Below, one piece after another: positions 1-6,018 of a DNA stretch of 11,107 nt. A model generated the notes under the pieces. The model had not been told where the DNA came from. It searched no databases and saw nothing but the letters and a program-made list of their open reading frames with translations. A program made the position numbers and the translations under genes. Position 1 is the stretch's first letter. Every line of letters begins with the position of its first letter. The DNA is from Thermoleophilia bacterium (lineage in GTDB: Bacteria > Actinomycetota > Thermoleophilia > RBG-16-64-13), in the NCBI GenBank assembly GCA_016929985.1, contig JAFGIH010000725.1, positions 1 through 11,107 on the forward strand. The letters run 5' to 3'.

Positions 1-1
1 C

Positions 2-496
2 GTAGTGGTGGCCTTCGAACACCACCTCAACTACGACTTGACCGGCTACCCGTCGGTGGAGATCAGAGACAGGGTGTCGCTCTTCGGGAGCATCGTGGCA
101 ATAGCCGACGTGTTCGACGCCCTTACCACCGCACGCGTGTATCGAAAGGTCAACCCCACTCCGCCGGAGGCCATCGCCGTCCTCGTGAAGGAGCGGGGCA
201 CGAGCTTCGATCCCACCCTGGTGAAGCTGTTCGTGGAGGTCATGGGCGTCTATCCCGTAGGGACAGTGGTGGCGCTCACCGGCAGAGAGGCGGGAGTGGT
301 GTGCCAGCCACCGGCCGTCGGCTGCCCGGTGGACCGCCCCAAGGTGCGTCTGGCCGTGGGGAAAGAGCCCGGGAAGATCGTGGATCTCACCAGGAGGGTG
401 GGGGGCAAGTACGCGCGTAGCGTCGTGGCCATCCTGAACCCCGGCAATGCGGGACAGATCCCCGCGGTCGATCCGGCCAGCCTGGTCAGCCTTTAG
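2..496 (+). CDS. HD-GYP domain protein, C-terminal part (5' truncated by window edge)
   Basis: This is the C-terminal end of a longer protein whose beginning lies left of the window; the frame is already open at base 2, so the GTG at 5 is probably not a real start. It shows the second half of an HD-GYP phosphodiesterase domain: a double-His motif with GYP (HHLNYDLTGYP), then the helix IVAIADVFDALTTARVYR, the FDPTLVKLF segment and the closing YPVGTVVALTGREAGVV motif. HD-GYP proteins typically hydrolyse cyclic di-GMP. The usual HHExxDGxGYP is altered here, with Leu replacing Glu and the first Gly, a variant seen in a subset of the family, so activity cannot be assumed. The last 60 or so residues form the small beta-rich tail common in this family. 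The gene ends 4 bases before the end of the convergent holin-like gene, and no terminator hairpin is visible between them. Confidence 0.85.
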   Translation, partial: VVVAFEHHLNYDLTGYPSVEIRDRVSLFGSIVAIADVFDALTTARVYRKVNPTPPEAIAVLVKERGTSFDPTLVKLFVEVMGVYPVGTVVALTGREAGVVCQPPAVGCPVDRPKVRLAVGKEPGKIVDLTRRVGGKYARSVVAILNPGNAGQIPAVDPASLVSL

Positions 497-500
497 CCTC

Positions 501-878
501 CTAGCGCTTGGCTTTGTCCCCCACGAAGATGGAGACGAGCGTCGAGACCACGGTGATGATGAGGGCTCCGAGGACGGCGGTCCAGAAGCCGTCCACATGG
601 AACTCCAGCCCGATCCAGTTGTCCGTGATCCAAGAGGCGAGCCACAACATGAGGCCGTTGATGACCAGGGTGAACAGCCCGAGCGTGAGCACGATGAGCC
701 CGCACGAGAGTCCGTAGAGGACCGGCCGGATGAACGCGTTGATCAGGCCGAGGACCAGGGCCACCAGCACCACCGACCACACGCGATGAGGCTCTTGCAC
801 AGAGATGCCCGGCACCAACCATGCCGCAACGGCGACGGCTGCAGCGGTGATGCCCCAGCGGATGACGAACCTGGTCAC
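501..878 (-). CDS. Phage holin family 4 superfamily membrane protein (4 TM helices)
   Basis: This is a 125-residue, very hydrophobic protein with four predicted membrane helices at about residues 5-23, 33-50, 55-83 and 98-119, and a short basic tail (DKAKR). The segments LVLGLINAFIRPVL and LTLGLFTLVINGLMLWLAS are the signature of the phage_holin_4_2 family (mycobacterial 4-TMS holin-like, PF04020). Despite the name, these proteins are found in ordinary bacterial chromosomes and have no proven role in lysis. No phage genes surround it, so a prophage origin is not supported. The start is GTG at 878, preceded by a purine-rich GGAAAGGAAG ribosome binding site. Its length is typical for the family. 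It converges on the HD-GYP gene with a 4-base gap and diverges from the transporter pair. Confidence 0.9.
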   Translation of the reverse strand: MTRFVIRWGITAAAVAVAAWLVPGISVQEPHRVWSVVLVALVLGLINAFIRPVLYGLSCGLIVLTLGLFTLVINGLMLWLASWITDNWIGLEFHVDGFWTAVLGALIITVVSTLVSIFVGDKAKR

Positions 879-910
879 TGTCTTCCTTTCCGGCGACTAC
901 CGCGAGCTGC

Positions 911-943
911 GGCGCCGTCCGGCCGTGCGCGCGGGCCGGCGCC
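911..943. repeat. GC-rich imperfect inverted repeat between divergent genes
   Basis: Arms GGCGCC (911-916) plus GGCC (921-924) can pair with GGCC (934-937) plus GGCGCC (938-943), leaving a 4-base bulge and a 9-base loop. It lies between the holin-like gene and the first transporter. Neither strand has a T-run after it, so it does not look like an intrinsic terminator. In DNA this rich in GC a hairpin of this size may arise by chance. Confidence 0.35.
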
Positions 944-986
944 CGATCCCCGGGCAGACTAGCACGCCCACCGGGCCGCCGGTAGT

Positions 987-2366
987 ATGGCTTGGGGGTC
1001 AGCGGGCGGGAGGATCGTGGGCAAGTTGGAGGGACAAGCAGGAGCAGAAGGAGCGGTGCGCGGCGCACCGTCCAGCGGCCGCTCACCGAATGGCCATCCC
1101 CGGAGTAGCCACCCGCGGAGTCGTCAACGGAGTGGCCACTCACGGAGCGGCGACATCCTCGCCCTGGTACTCATGCTCTTCTACCTGCTTTCCACGCTCG
1201 CCCTGGCTCTCATGGCGGTGGTCACCGCGGAGCTCCAGCGGCGCTTCGGGCTGTCTGCGTCGCAGTTGGGGTTACTGACCTCGGTGTTCATGTTCGTCTA
1301 CGGCGCCATCGGCATCCCGGCGGGCGCCATGGCGGCTCGCTGGGGCGGCCGGGTGCTCGCCGCGAGCTGCGTCCTCTTCGTGGCGGGCTCCTTGGTGTTC
1401 GGTCTGAGTTCCTCCTACGGGGGCTTCCTGGCCGGGCGGATCCTGCAGGGGCTGGGCGGCGGCATGGTGCTGCCGGTCAGCAGCCCGGTCATCGCTCGGT
1501 ACCTCGCGCCCGAGGCGCGCAACCGAGGCTGGGGCATCTTCGCCACGGGCAAGGGGTTAGGAGCGCTGGTGGGCCTGCTACTGATGCCCAGCGTGGCCAC
1601 GTTGGGCGGCTTCCGGGCCGTCTATCTCGTCACGGCAGGGATGGCGGTGGTGATCGGGGTGATCACGCTCGCTCAGGGGCCGGTCAGGGCCCTGCCGGCC
1701 GCCGCGGCGGCCGGCACCACGGCCGGGGCGGTTTCGACCGCCGCAACTGGGGCCTCCCGGGCCGGCAGGGCCTCGGGCGCAGTGTTGCTCAACGGGAGGG
1801 TGCTGCTGCTGGGGCTCTTCAACGCCGCGTCTTTGGCCGTGGGGACGGGAGTGCTCATCTGGAGTCCTGACTTTCTGCAGAGTGAGTATGGGGCAAGCGC
1901 GGGGGTGGCCGCCTATCTGACGGCCGGCCTGGCCGTCGCCCAGCTGATCGGCGCGCCGACAGGGGCGGCCGCGGCCATCCGATGGGGCAGGATGCCTGTC
2001 ATCACCGGCTCTATGGTCGCCATGTCAGTGGTGGCGGTGTTGGCGGCGGTAGTGCCGGGGAGGGTGCTCGTGTTCATCATGGTGGCTCTGGTGGGGTTCT
2101 TCAGCTTCGCCTATTTCTCCCCGCGGTTCGCCATGATCCCGGAGGTGGTGGCTAGGCCCGAGCACGTGGGGCCGGCGTCGGGCCTCATCAATCTCCTGGG
2201 CTATGGCATCTCCATGTTGGCACCCTGGCTGTTCGGTTTGGCGCTCGATCGTGGGATGGGCTACCTGACGGGCTATCTCATCCTTGCTGCGTTCGGCATG
2301 GCCGGGGCGGTGGGCTCGCTCTTCTTCAAGGCCGGGGCGCTCTCTGGTGGGGGGAGAGAGCGATGA
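987..2366 (+). CDS. Major facilitator superfamily transporter (first of tandem pair)
   Basis: This is a 12-helix MFS permease of up to 459 residues; the substrate cannot be told from sequence. Family features include the loop 2-3 motif region (GAMAARWGGR), GRILQGLGGG in helix 4, and a long Ala/Thr-rich central cytoplasmic linker (about residues 232-260) between the two six-helix halves. The start is uncertain. The ATG at 987 has no ribosome binding site and gives a 55-residue hydrophilic, repeat-containing N-terminus. GTG at 1017 (GGGAGG only 3 bases away) and GTG at 1056 (AGGAG 11 bases upstream) are alternatives. The 1056 start gives an N-terminal tail about as long as that of the neighbouring paralogue. 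The stop overlaps the next start as ATGA, so the two genes are translationally coupled. Related blocks in both proteins (GLLTS-FM--YGA, AARWGGR, PEVVARP--VGPA) show that they arose by gene duplication. Confidence 0.88.
   Translation: MAWGSAGGRIVGKLEGQAGAEGAVRGAPSSGRSPNGHPRSSHPRSRQRSGHSRSGDILALVLMLFYLLSTLALALMAVVTAELQRRFGLSASQLGLLTSVFMFVYGAIGIPAGAMAARWGGRVLAASCVLFVAGSLVFGLSSSYGGFLAGRILQGLGGGMVLPVSSPVIARYLAPEARNRGWGIFATGKGLGALVGLLLMPSVATLGGFRAVYLVTAGMAVVIGVITLAQGPVRALPAAAAAGTTAGAVSTAATGASRAGRASGAVLLNGRVLLLGLFNAASLAVGTGVLIWSPDFLQSEYGASAGVAAYLTAGLAVAQLIGAPTGAAAAIRWGRMPVITGSMVAMSVVAVLAAVVPGRVLVFIMVALVGFFSFAYFSPRFAMIPEVVARPEHVGPASGLINLLGYGISMLAPWLFGLALDRGMGYLTGYLILAAFGMAGAVGSLFFKAGALSGGGRER
1102..1156 (+). 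repeat. Degenerate 12-15 bp tandem repeat in the transporter N-terminal tail
   Basis: Four units beginning GGAGT or GGAGC occur at 1102, 1117, 1129 and 1144. The third unit (GGAGTGGCCACTCAC) closely resembles the first (GGAGTAGCCACCCGC). In the transporter frame they encode an Arg/Ser/His-rich stretch, RSSHPRSRQRSGHSRSGD, just before the first membrane helix. The repeats may be translated or, if the start lies further downstream, part of the leader. Copies are imperfect, so this is an old or drifting repeat. Confidence 0.5.
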
Positions 2367-3637
2367 CCGACGATCGCGGCGCCACCCGCTCGGTCGGCGG
2401 GGCCCCTGGCGGCCCGCTGGTGACGACTCGCAAAGGGGGCGACCTTCTGGCCGCCTCGCTGATGTTCATGCTAGTCATGTCGGCGGTGACGATGTCGCTG
2501 ATGCCCGTCGTCACCGACCAGCTGCGCACCATGGGGCTGACCGACGCCCGCATCGGCCTACTTACCTCCATCTTCATGGGCTTCTACGGCGCCTCGGGGG
2601 TCCTGTCGGGCATTGGGGCGGCCCGCTGGGGCGGGCGCCTCTTCGTGGTCAGCAGTGGCTGCTTCGTGGTGGGTTCTGTCATATTCGCCCTCAGCTCCGG
2701 CTTTGCGGGCTTCCTGCTGGGTAGGGCGTTGCAGGGCATCGGCGGAGGCATCGTGACGGCTACGTCGACCGCGGTCATGGCGCATGCGCTGCCTCGGGAG
2801 CGGCTGGGGCGCGCTCTGGGACTGTGGGGCTGCGGGTTCGGCGTGGGGACCATGGTGGCGCTGTTCGTCATGCCCGCCATCCAGGACGCCGGTGGCTATC
2901 GGGCGGTGTTCCTCGCGACAGCCGGCCTCGGCCTCGCGGCGGGGGTCGCGGTACTGGCGCAGAACGCTATCCGAGCCCTACCGCACCATCCGGAAGGTAC
3001 CACGACTGTCCGTGGGCTGGCGCTGTCGCTGGGACAGGTGATCACGAACAGCCGGGTGATACTCCTGGGACTCTGCAATATGGCGGGGCTGGGTCTCGGC
3101 ATGGGTGTGCTGGCGTGGACCCCGAGCTTCCTGCAGGACGTCCATGGCGCGGCTGAGACCACCTCCATGTACCTCATCGCGGGGCTGGGGGTCTCTCAGA
3201 TCCTCGGCAATCCCCTGGGCATCGTCGCGATGAAGCACTGGGGCAAGTTCTGGACGCTGGTCGTCGGCATAGCCGCGGCCCTCGTCACTACCGTGGTAGT
3301 GGGCTTCCTGCCCGGTGTGGCGCTTCCGTCAGCCATGGTCATCGTCTCCGGTTTCTTCGGCATGTTCTTCTTCCCGGTCATGCTCGCCTACATCCCCGAG
3401 GTGGTGGCCAGACCCGACCAAGTCGGACCGGCGACCGGCGTGAACACGCTCATGGGCTTCGTCGGATCGCTGGTGGCGCCGTGGATCTTCGGCCTCATCC
3501 TCGACGCCGGCGGGCAGTCGGAGGGTTCGTACGTGGCGGGCTTCGTGATGCTGGGGGCCTTCGGGGTGGCTGCGCTCCTCGGCCTGGGGGTCTTCAGGGT
3601 GTTGGTCCTTCGGGCGGCCACGCCGGATCCGGACTGA
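2363..3637 (+). CDS. Major facilitator superfamily transporter (second of tandem pair)
   Basis: This is a 424-residue MFS permease with about 12 membrane helices, paralogous to the gene before it. It has a 27-residue hydrophilic N-terminus, the loop 2-3 region GIGAARWGGR, GRALQGIGGG in helix 4, a short central linker (HHPEGTTTVRG, near residue 213) in place of the Ala-rich linker of its partner, and the shared C-terminal-half signature IPEVVARPDQVGPATG. The ATG overlaps the preceding TGA (ATGA) and is preceded by a strong GGGGGGAGAGAG purine tract, so the start is secure. No substrate can be assigned; neither neighbour is an enzyme that would suggest one. The gene ends 15 bases from the end of the convergent toxin gene. 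Tandem coupled MFS paralogues could form a pair with different transport directions or substrates, but that is inference. Confidence 0.9.
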   Translation: MTDDRGATRSVGGAPGGPLVTTRKGGDLLAASLMFMLVMSAVTMSLMPVVTDQLRTMGLTDARIGLLTSIFMGFYGASGVLSGIGAARWGGRLFVVSSGCFVVGSVIFALSSGFAGFLLGRALQGIGGGIVTATSTAVMAHALPRERLGRALGLWGCGFGVGTMVALFVMPAIQDAGGYRAVFLATAGLGLAAGVAVLAQNAIRALPHHPEGTTTVRGLALSLGQVITNSRVILLGLCNMAGLGLGMGVLAWTPSFLQDVHGAAETTSMYLIAGLGVSQILGNPLGIVAMKHWGKFWTLVVGIAAALVTTVVVGFLPGVALPSAMVIVSGFFGMFFFPVMLAYIPEVVARPDQVGPATGVNTLMGFVGSLVAPWIFGLILDAGGQSEGSYVAGFVMLGAFGVAALLGLGVFRVLVLRAATPDPD

Positions 3638-3652
3638 CGCGGGAGGGCGGGC

Positions 3653-4069
3653 TCAGACGCCCATGATCTCGAACCCCAGTGCGCCGGCAGCGAGGGCCAA
3701 CTGGGCGTCGTGCGTTGCCATGGCGAGTTCGACGTCCTCCTGTTCTCGGAACAGGAGAGCCGAAGCGAGGTGGATCGCGTCGAGCGTTCCCAGTGGAACG
3801 GGGAACGGATGTGAAGCGCGCTCGAGCACTGTGTGGGTGACCTCGATCACGGCGAGCGAACGCATGATGCCGTAGATGGACGCCCGGGTCTTGCTAAGCT
3901 CGACGGCCCTGTCCGGCCGCGCGAGCCTCATGCGGTCGAGGGTCCGAAGGCACTCGAGTTCCAGTAGGGCACTGGTGACTCCACCGTCGAGACCGCCGCT
4001 CACCACCAGAGGCGACGCTTCCCCAAGAGCCAGCCGGAGGATGACTGATGAGTCCACGTAGACCCTCAA
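3653..4069 (-). CDS. Type II toxin, PIN-domain ribonuclease (VapC-like)
   Basis: This is a 138-residue PIN-domain protein, the usual size of VapC toxins, which are Mg-dependent ribonucleases that cleave tRNA, rRNA or mRNA when freed from their antitoxin. The acidic active-site set is visible: Asp6 in YVDSSV, Glu39 in LELECLR, Asp97 in TLDAIHLASAL and Asp121 in ATHDAQLALA, so the enzyme appears intact. The start is TTG at 4069, and the upstream antitoxin's TGA overlaps it as TTGA, which couples translation and keeps toxin output tied to antitoxin synthesis. The start agrees with the family pattern in which the first strand (RVYVDSS) begins right after the initiator. It is transcribed with the antitoxin gene from a promoter at about 4380. 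Confidence 0.9.
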   Translation of the reverse strand: MRVYVDSSVILRLALGEASPLVVSGGLDGGVTSALLELECLRTLDRMRLARPDRAVELSKTRASIYGIMRSLAVIEVTHTVLERASHPFPVPLGTLDAIHLASALLFREQEDVELAMATHDAQLALAAGALGFEIMGV

Positions 4070-4347
4070 CGCTCGCCGCGCTCCTCGAGAAGCAGGTCTA
4101 CCACATCGACGTCCAACGGTGGGTCGAGCGGGGGCGGGAGTCCGAGCTTGCTGAGCGGCATGGCATCGCGCCGAGGTTGCCTGATGACAAGAGCCGGGGA
4201 CGAGTCCGGAGGAGGAGTGAGAAGAGCGACCGGCAAGTCGTGGCTCACCACGAGTATGGTCTCACCGGACTGCGCGGCTCGCAGATGCTCGCTCAAGCGG
4301 GCCTTCAGTTGAGCCACCTGTACCCGAGTGTAGTCCCGTCTTTTCAT
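4066..4347 (-). CDS. Type II antitoxin, Phd/YefM (VapB)-like
   Basis: This is a 93-residue antitoxin paired with the PIN toxin. The N-terminal part (VQVAQLKARLSEHLRAAQSGETILVVSHDLPVALLTP) matches the Phd/YefM pattern, with an amphipathic helix followed by the beta strands that form the DNA-binding dimer. The C-terminal tail, rich in Pro, Asp and Leu (ending DVVDLLLEERGER), is of the kind that inserts into the toxin's active-site groove. An open frame extends upstream to 4608, but that extension is low-complexity, has no family match and would cover the promoter. I therefore start at the ATG at 4347; the ATG at 4353, two codons earlier, is the alternative. Neither has a ribosome binding site, which fits a leaderless transcript. 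The stop overlaps the toxin's TTG. Confidence 0.85.
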   Translation of the reverse strand: MKRRDYTRVQVAQLKARLSEHLRAAQSGETILVVSHDLPVALLTPPPDSSPALVIRQPRRDAMPLSKLGLPPPLDPPLDVDVVDLLLEERGER

Positions 4348-4353
4348 GGTCAT

Positions 4354-4382
4354 AGAATAGTCACATATAGTCACATGCGCAA
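4354..4382 (-). promoter_or_regulatory. Promoter of the toxin-antitoxin operon, leaderless arrangement
   Basis: On the minus strand a -35-like TTGCGC (4382-4377) is followed after exactly 17 bases by a -10-like TATTCT (4359-4354). The antitoxin ATG at 4347 lies 6 bases past the -10, where transcription would start, so the mRNA would be leaderless. The spacer is filled by a tandem repeat that is the likely operator. Confidence 0.6.
4357..4376. repeat. Perfect tandem decamer ATAGTCACAT x2, candidate antitoxin operator
   Basis: Two identical copies of ATAGTCACAT (plus strand) abut at 4357-4366 and 4367-4376. They occupy the whole spacer between the -35 and -10 elements of the toxin-antitoxin promoter and run into the -10 box. 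Phd/VapB antitoxins usually repress their own operon by binding repeated sites at the promoter, so this is the natural operator candidate. The repeat is direct rather than the more common inverted form. Confidence 0.6.
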
Positions 4383-4549
4383 GCGTTTCCACCAGGGAGT
4401 CTCCATGTCGAGGGCCCGATAGCTGCGGAAGTCTAGGCTGGAGGACCGGCGGAGTCTCTACGACCCTGGACTGATCTTGGCGTCGGTCGCCGCCGCCTCG
4501 AGCAGACGGCTCGGAGGGTACGCCGGCGCAATCGGTCGGCGCGGCTGCG

Positions 4550-5122
4550 CTACTCCGCGGGCTTGAGCAGGGCCTTGCCCAAGCTCCACGCGTCGCCCAC
4601 GCGCTCACCGAGTGCCCAATAGCTGTTGTCGGGCATGGTAAGGACGAAGGGACGCAACTTCACTACGTCGACCACACCATCTGTGAGTACCGCCTCCGTC
4701 GCGTAGACGTTGGCCACCTCACCGATGAAGAAGTAGTCTCTTGGGAGCTCGATCGTCTGGTCGAGACGGCATTCCATGGCGACGGGGCACTGCCGGACCA
4801 TGGGCGCAGACTCCAGCGCGCCGTGGAAGAGTTCCACATGGGCGGACTTGTCTTCCTCATAGCCGTGCACCAGACCGCAGTAATCGACGAGCTGCGCCTG
4901 GTCGACGGTGGGGAAGCTGATGCTGAACTGTCCCGTCTGCCTGATACCCTTCGCGGTGTGCTGCTTGAGGCCGAGCGAGACGCCCACGAGCGGAGGTTCG
5001 GAGTGGAGTTTCGTCACCCAGGCCGCCGTCATGAAGTTGGGCTTGCCATCGGTCACGGTGCCCACGAGCACGACCGGCATGGGGTAGATGTTGAAGCTCC
5101 TCCCGATGTTCTTCTTGACCAT
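4550..5122 (-). CDS. Flavin reductase-like, FMN-binding protein (flavoredoxin type)
   Basis: This 190-residue protein has the flavin_reductase-like split-barrel fold (PF01613), of usual length for the flavoredoxin branch. Recognisable parts are the N-terminal RSFNIYPMPVVLVGT strand, the FMN-binding segment NFMTAAWVTKLHSEPPLVGVSL (about residues 29-50), then HTAKGIRQTGQFSISFP and the DYFFIGEVANVYA strand. Such proteins bind FMN tightly and pass electrons between low-potential carriers and oxidoreductases in anaerobes; no NAD(P)H reductase domain is fused. The start ATG has a strong GGAGGAGGG ribosome binding site 3 bases upstream of it. It lies 94 bases after the ferredoxin-like gene on the same strand, so the two may be co-transcribed and may act together. 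About 200 bases separate its end from the antitoxin start, and I see no gene or convincing terminator there. Confidence 0.9.
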   Translation of the reverse strand: MVKKNIGRSFNIYPMPVVLVGTVTDGKPNFMTAAWVTKLHSEPPLVGVSLGLKQHTAKGIRQTGQFSISFPTVDQAQLVDYCGLVHGYEEDKSAHVELFHGALESAPMVRQCPVAMECRLDQTIELPRDYFFIGEVANVYATEAVLTDGVVDVVKLRPFVLTMPDNSYWALGERVGDAWSLGKALLKPAE

Positions 5123-5216
5123 CGTCCCTCCTCCACAGGCACGTAGCCTCCCCGTGGACCTCAGCGGTCGTCACGGCTTTACTTCCCACAACCAGGCGAA
5201 CCGACACGCGACAGCA

Positions 5217-5897
5217 CTAGGACTCGAGCACGACCTCGCCGTCGAGCCCGATCATGACCGTCCGGACCGGTACGTCCACTCCGGCGAGCTCCACGGCCTG
5301 CTCGACCAGGCGACCCAGGCCGCCACAGCACGGCACCGTCATGCGCGCCACCGTGATGGACTTCAGTTGGTTGGTCTTGATGAGTTCCACCAGCTTCTGC
5401 AGATAGGGGCTGGTGTCGTCCAGCTTCGGACAGGCGACCACCAGCTTGTGGTCTTTCAGCAGGTCTGCGTGGAAGCTGCCACGGGTGAAGGCGGTGCAGT
5501 CGGCCGCCACCAACAGGTCGGCTTCTTTGAAGTACGGAGCCTGAGGGGAGATCAGATGCAGCTGGATGGGCCACTGGGTGAGCTCGGAAGGCGCGGCCGT
5601 GGCCGCCGCCCCCGGACCGGCATGGACCGCGGCCGCCGCCTCGACGCCACGCGTCCTCACGACGTGCTCACGCGCGGCCTCGCAGTCGTACTCCTCGCCC
5701 TCCCGCTCGACGATGGTGAGTGCTCCGGTAGGACAGACATTCAGGCAGACGCCCATGCCATCGCAGAAGAGATCGCGCACGAGTACGGCCTTACCCTCAG
5801 CGTCCAGAGCCAAAGCGCCCTCCGCGCAGGCCGTGGTGCACAACCCGCAGCCGTCACAGAGGTCGCGGTCTATCTCGATGATCTTCCTCAGTGCCAT
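5217..5897 (-). CDS. Ferredoxin-domain protein with cysteine-rich C-terminal domain
   Basis: This is a 226-residue protein. The N-terminal 60 residues are a two-cluster ferredoxin domain: C14-C17-C20-C24 is canonical, while the second motif is C45-xx-M48-xx-C51-xxx-C55-P, with Met in place of the second Cys. A Cys at 72 and an Ala-rich linker (about 87-103) follow. The C-terminal domain carries C134, C156-P-K-L-D-D and VPC190-C191-GG, a conserved arrangement in the family of 4Fe-4S proteins found in strict anaerobes, often beside hydroxylamine reductase-type genes; its reaction is not known to me. The altered second motif (CDGxGxCLxxCP) is, as I recall, normal for this family and not a mutation. 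The start ATG at 5897 follows GGAGGGAAGAAGGGC. It is divergent from the QueG-like gene and upstream of the flavoredoxin, with which it probably forms a redox unit. Confidence 0.85.
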   Translation of the reverse strand: MALRKIIEIDRDLCDGCGLCTTACAEGALALDAEGKAVLVRDLFCDGMGVCLNVCPTGALTIVEREGEEYDCEAAREHVVRTRGVEAAAAVHAGPGAAATAAPSELTQWPIQLHLISPQAPYFKEADLLVAADCTAFTRGSFHADLLKDHKLVVACPKLDDTSPYLQKLVELIKTNQLKSITVARMTVPCCGGLGRLVEQAVELAGVDVPVRTVMIGLDGEVVLES

Positions 5898-5943
5898 GTG
5901 CCCTTCTTCCCTCCGCGTTGCTTCTTCTCCAGGTAGTCGGTTG

Positions 5944-5971
5944 GTTATGGTCCGAAACCCTGGTATTTCAA
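5944..5971 (-). promoter_or_regulatory. Candidate promoter of the ferredoxin-like gene
   Basis: On the minus strand a -35-like TTGAAA (5971-5966) is separated by 16 bases from a -10-like CATAAC (5949-5944). This predicts a start near 5937 and a leader of about 40 bases that includes a ribosome binding site. The -10 match is only moderate. Confidence 0.4.
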
Positions 5972-6006
5972 ACGTAAGGATGACGCCGCGAGAATGACAC
6001 CGGCGT

Positions 6007-6012
6007 TATAGT
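6007..6012 (+). promoter_or_regulatory. -10 box TATAGT placed for a leaderless transcript
   Basis: TATAGT ends 6 bases before the ATG of the QueG-like gene at 6019. No purine-rich ribosome binding site precedes that ATG, so transcription would start at or beside the initiation codon. No convincing -35 box is seen at the usual spacing. Confidence 0.5.
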
Positions 6013-6018
6013 GGGCGG

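Noticed and set aside
501..878. The holin-like gene as evidence of a prophage
   Set aside because: This family is common in bacterial chromosomes; no integrase, capsid, endolysin or attachment site is seen nearby.
911..943. The GC-rich hairpin as an intrinsic terminator
   Set aside because: No T-run follows on either strand, and it lies between divergent starts where a terminator is not expected.
493..1143. A 216-codon minus-strand frame across the holin-like gene and intergenic region
   Set aside because: It overlaps the well-supported holin-like gene in another frame and encodes Arg/His/Pro-rich low-complexity sequence with no family resemblance.
4383..4549. Stem CGCCG/CGGCG just after the flavoredoxin stop, as a terminator
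   Set aside because: Only 5 bp with an 11-base loop and no U-tract. The rest of this gap shows no gene or RNA structure that I can support.
4348..4608. An 87-residue N-terminal extension of the antitoxin
   Set aside because: It would run through the promoter and the tandem operator repeat and into the flavoredoxin gene. Its sequence is low-complexity and unlike any Phd/VapB antitoxin.
5088..5936. A 282-codon plus-strand frame opposite the ferredoxin-like gene
   Set aside because: The minus-strand gene has intact cluster motifs and a ribosome binding site; the plus-strand frame has neither and is a shadow.
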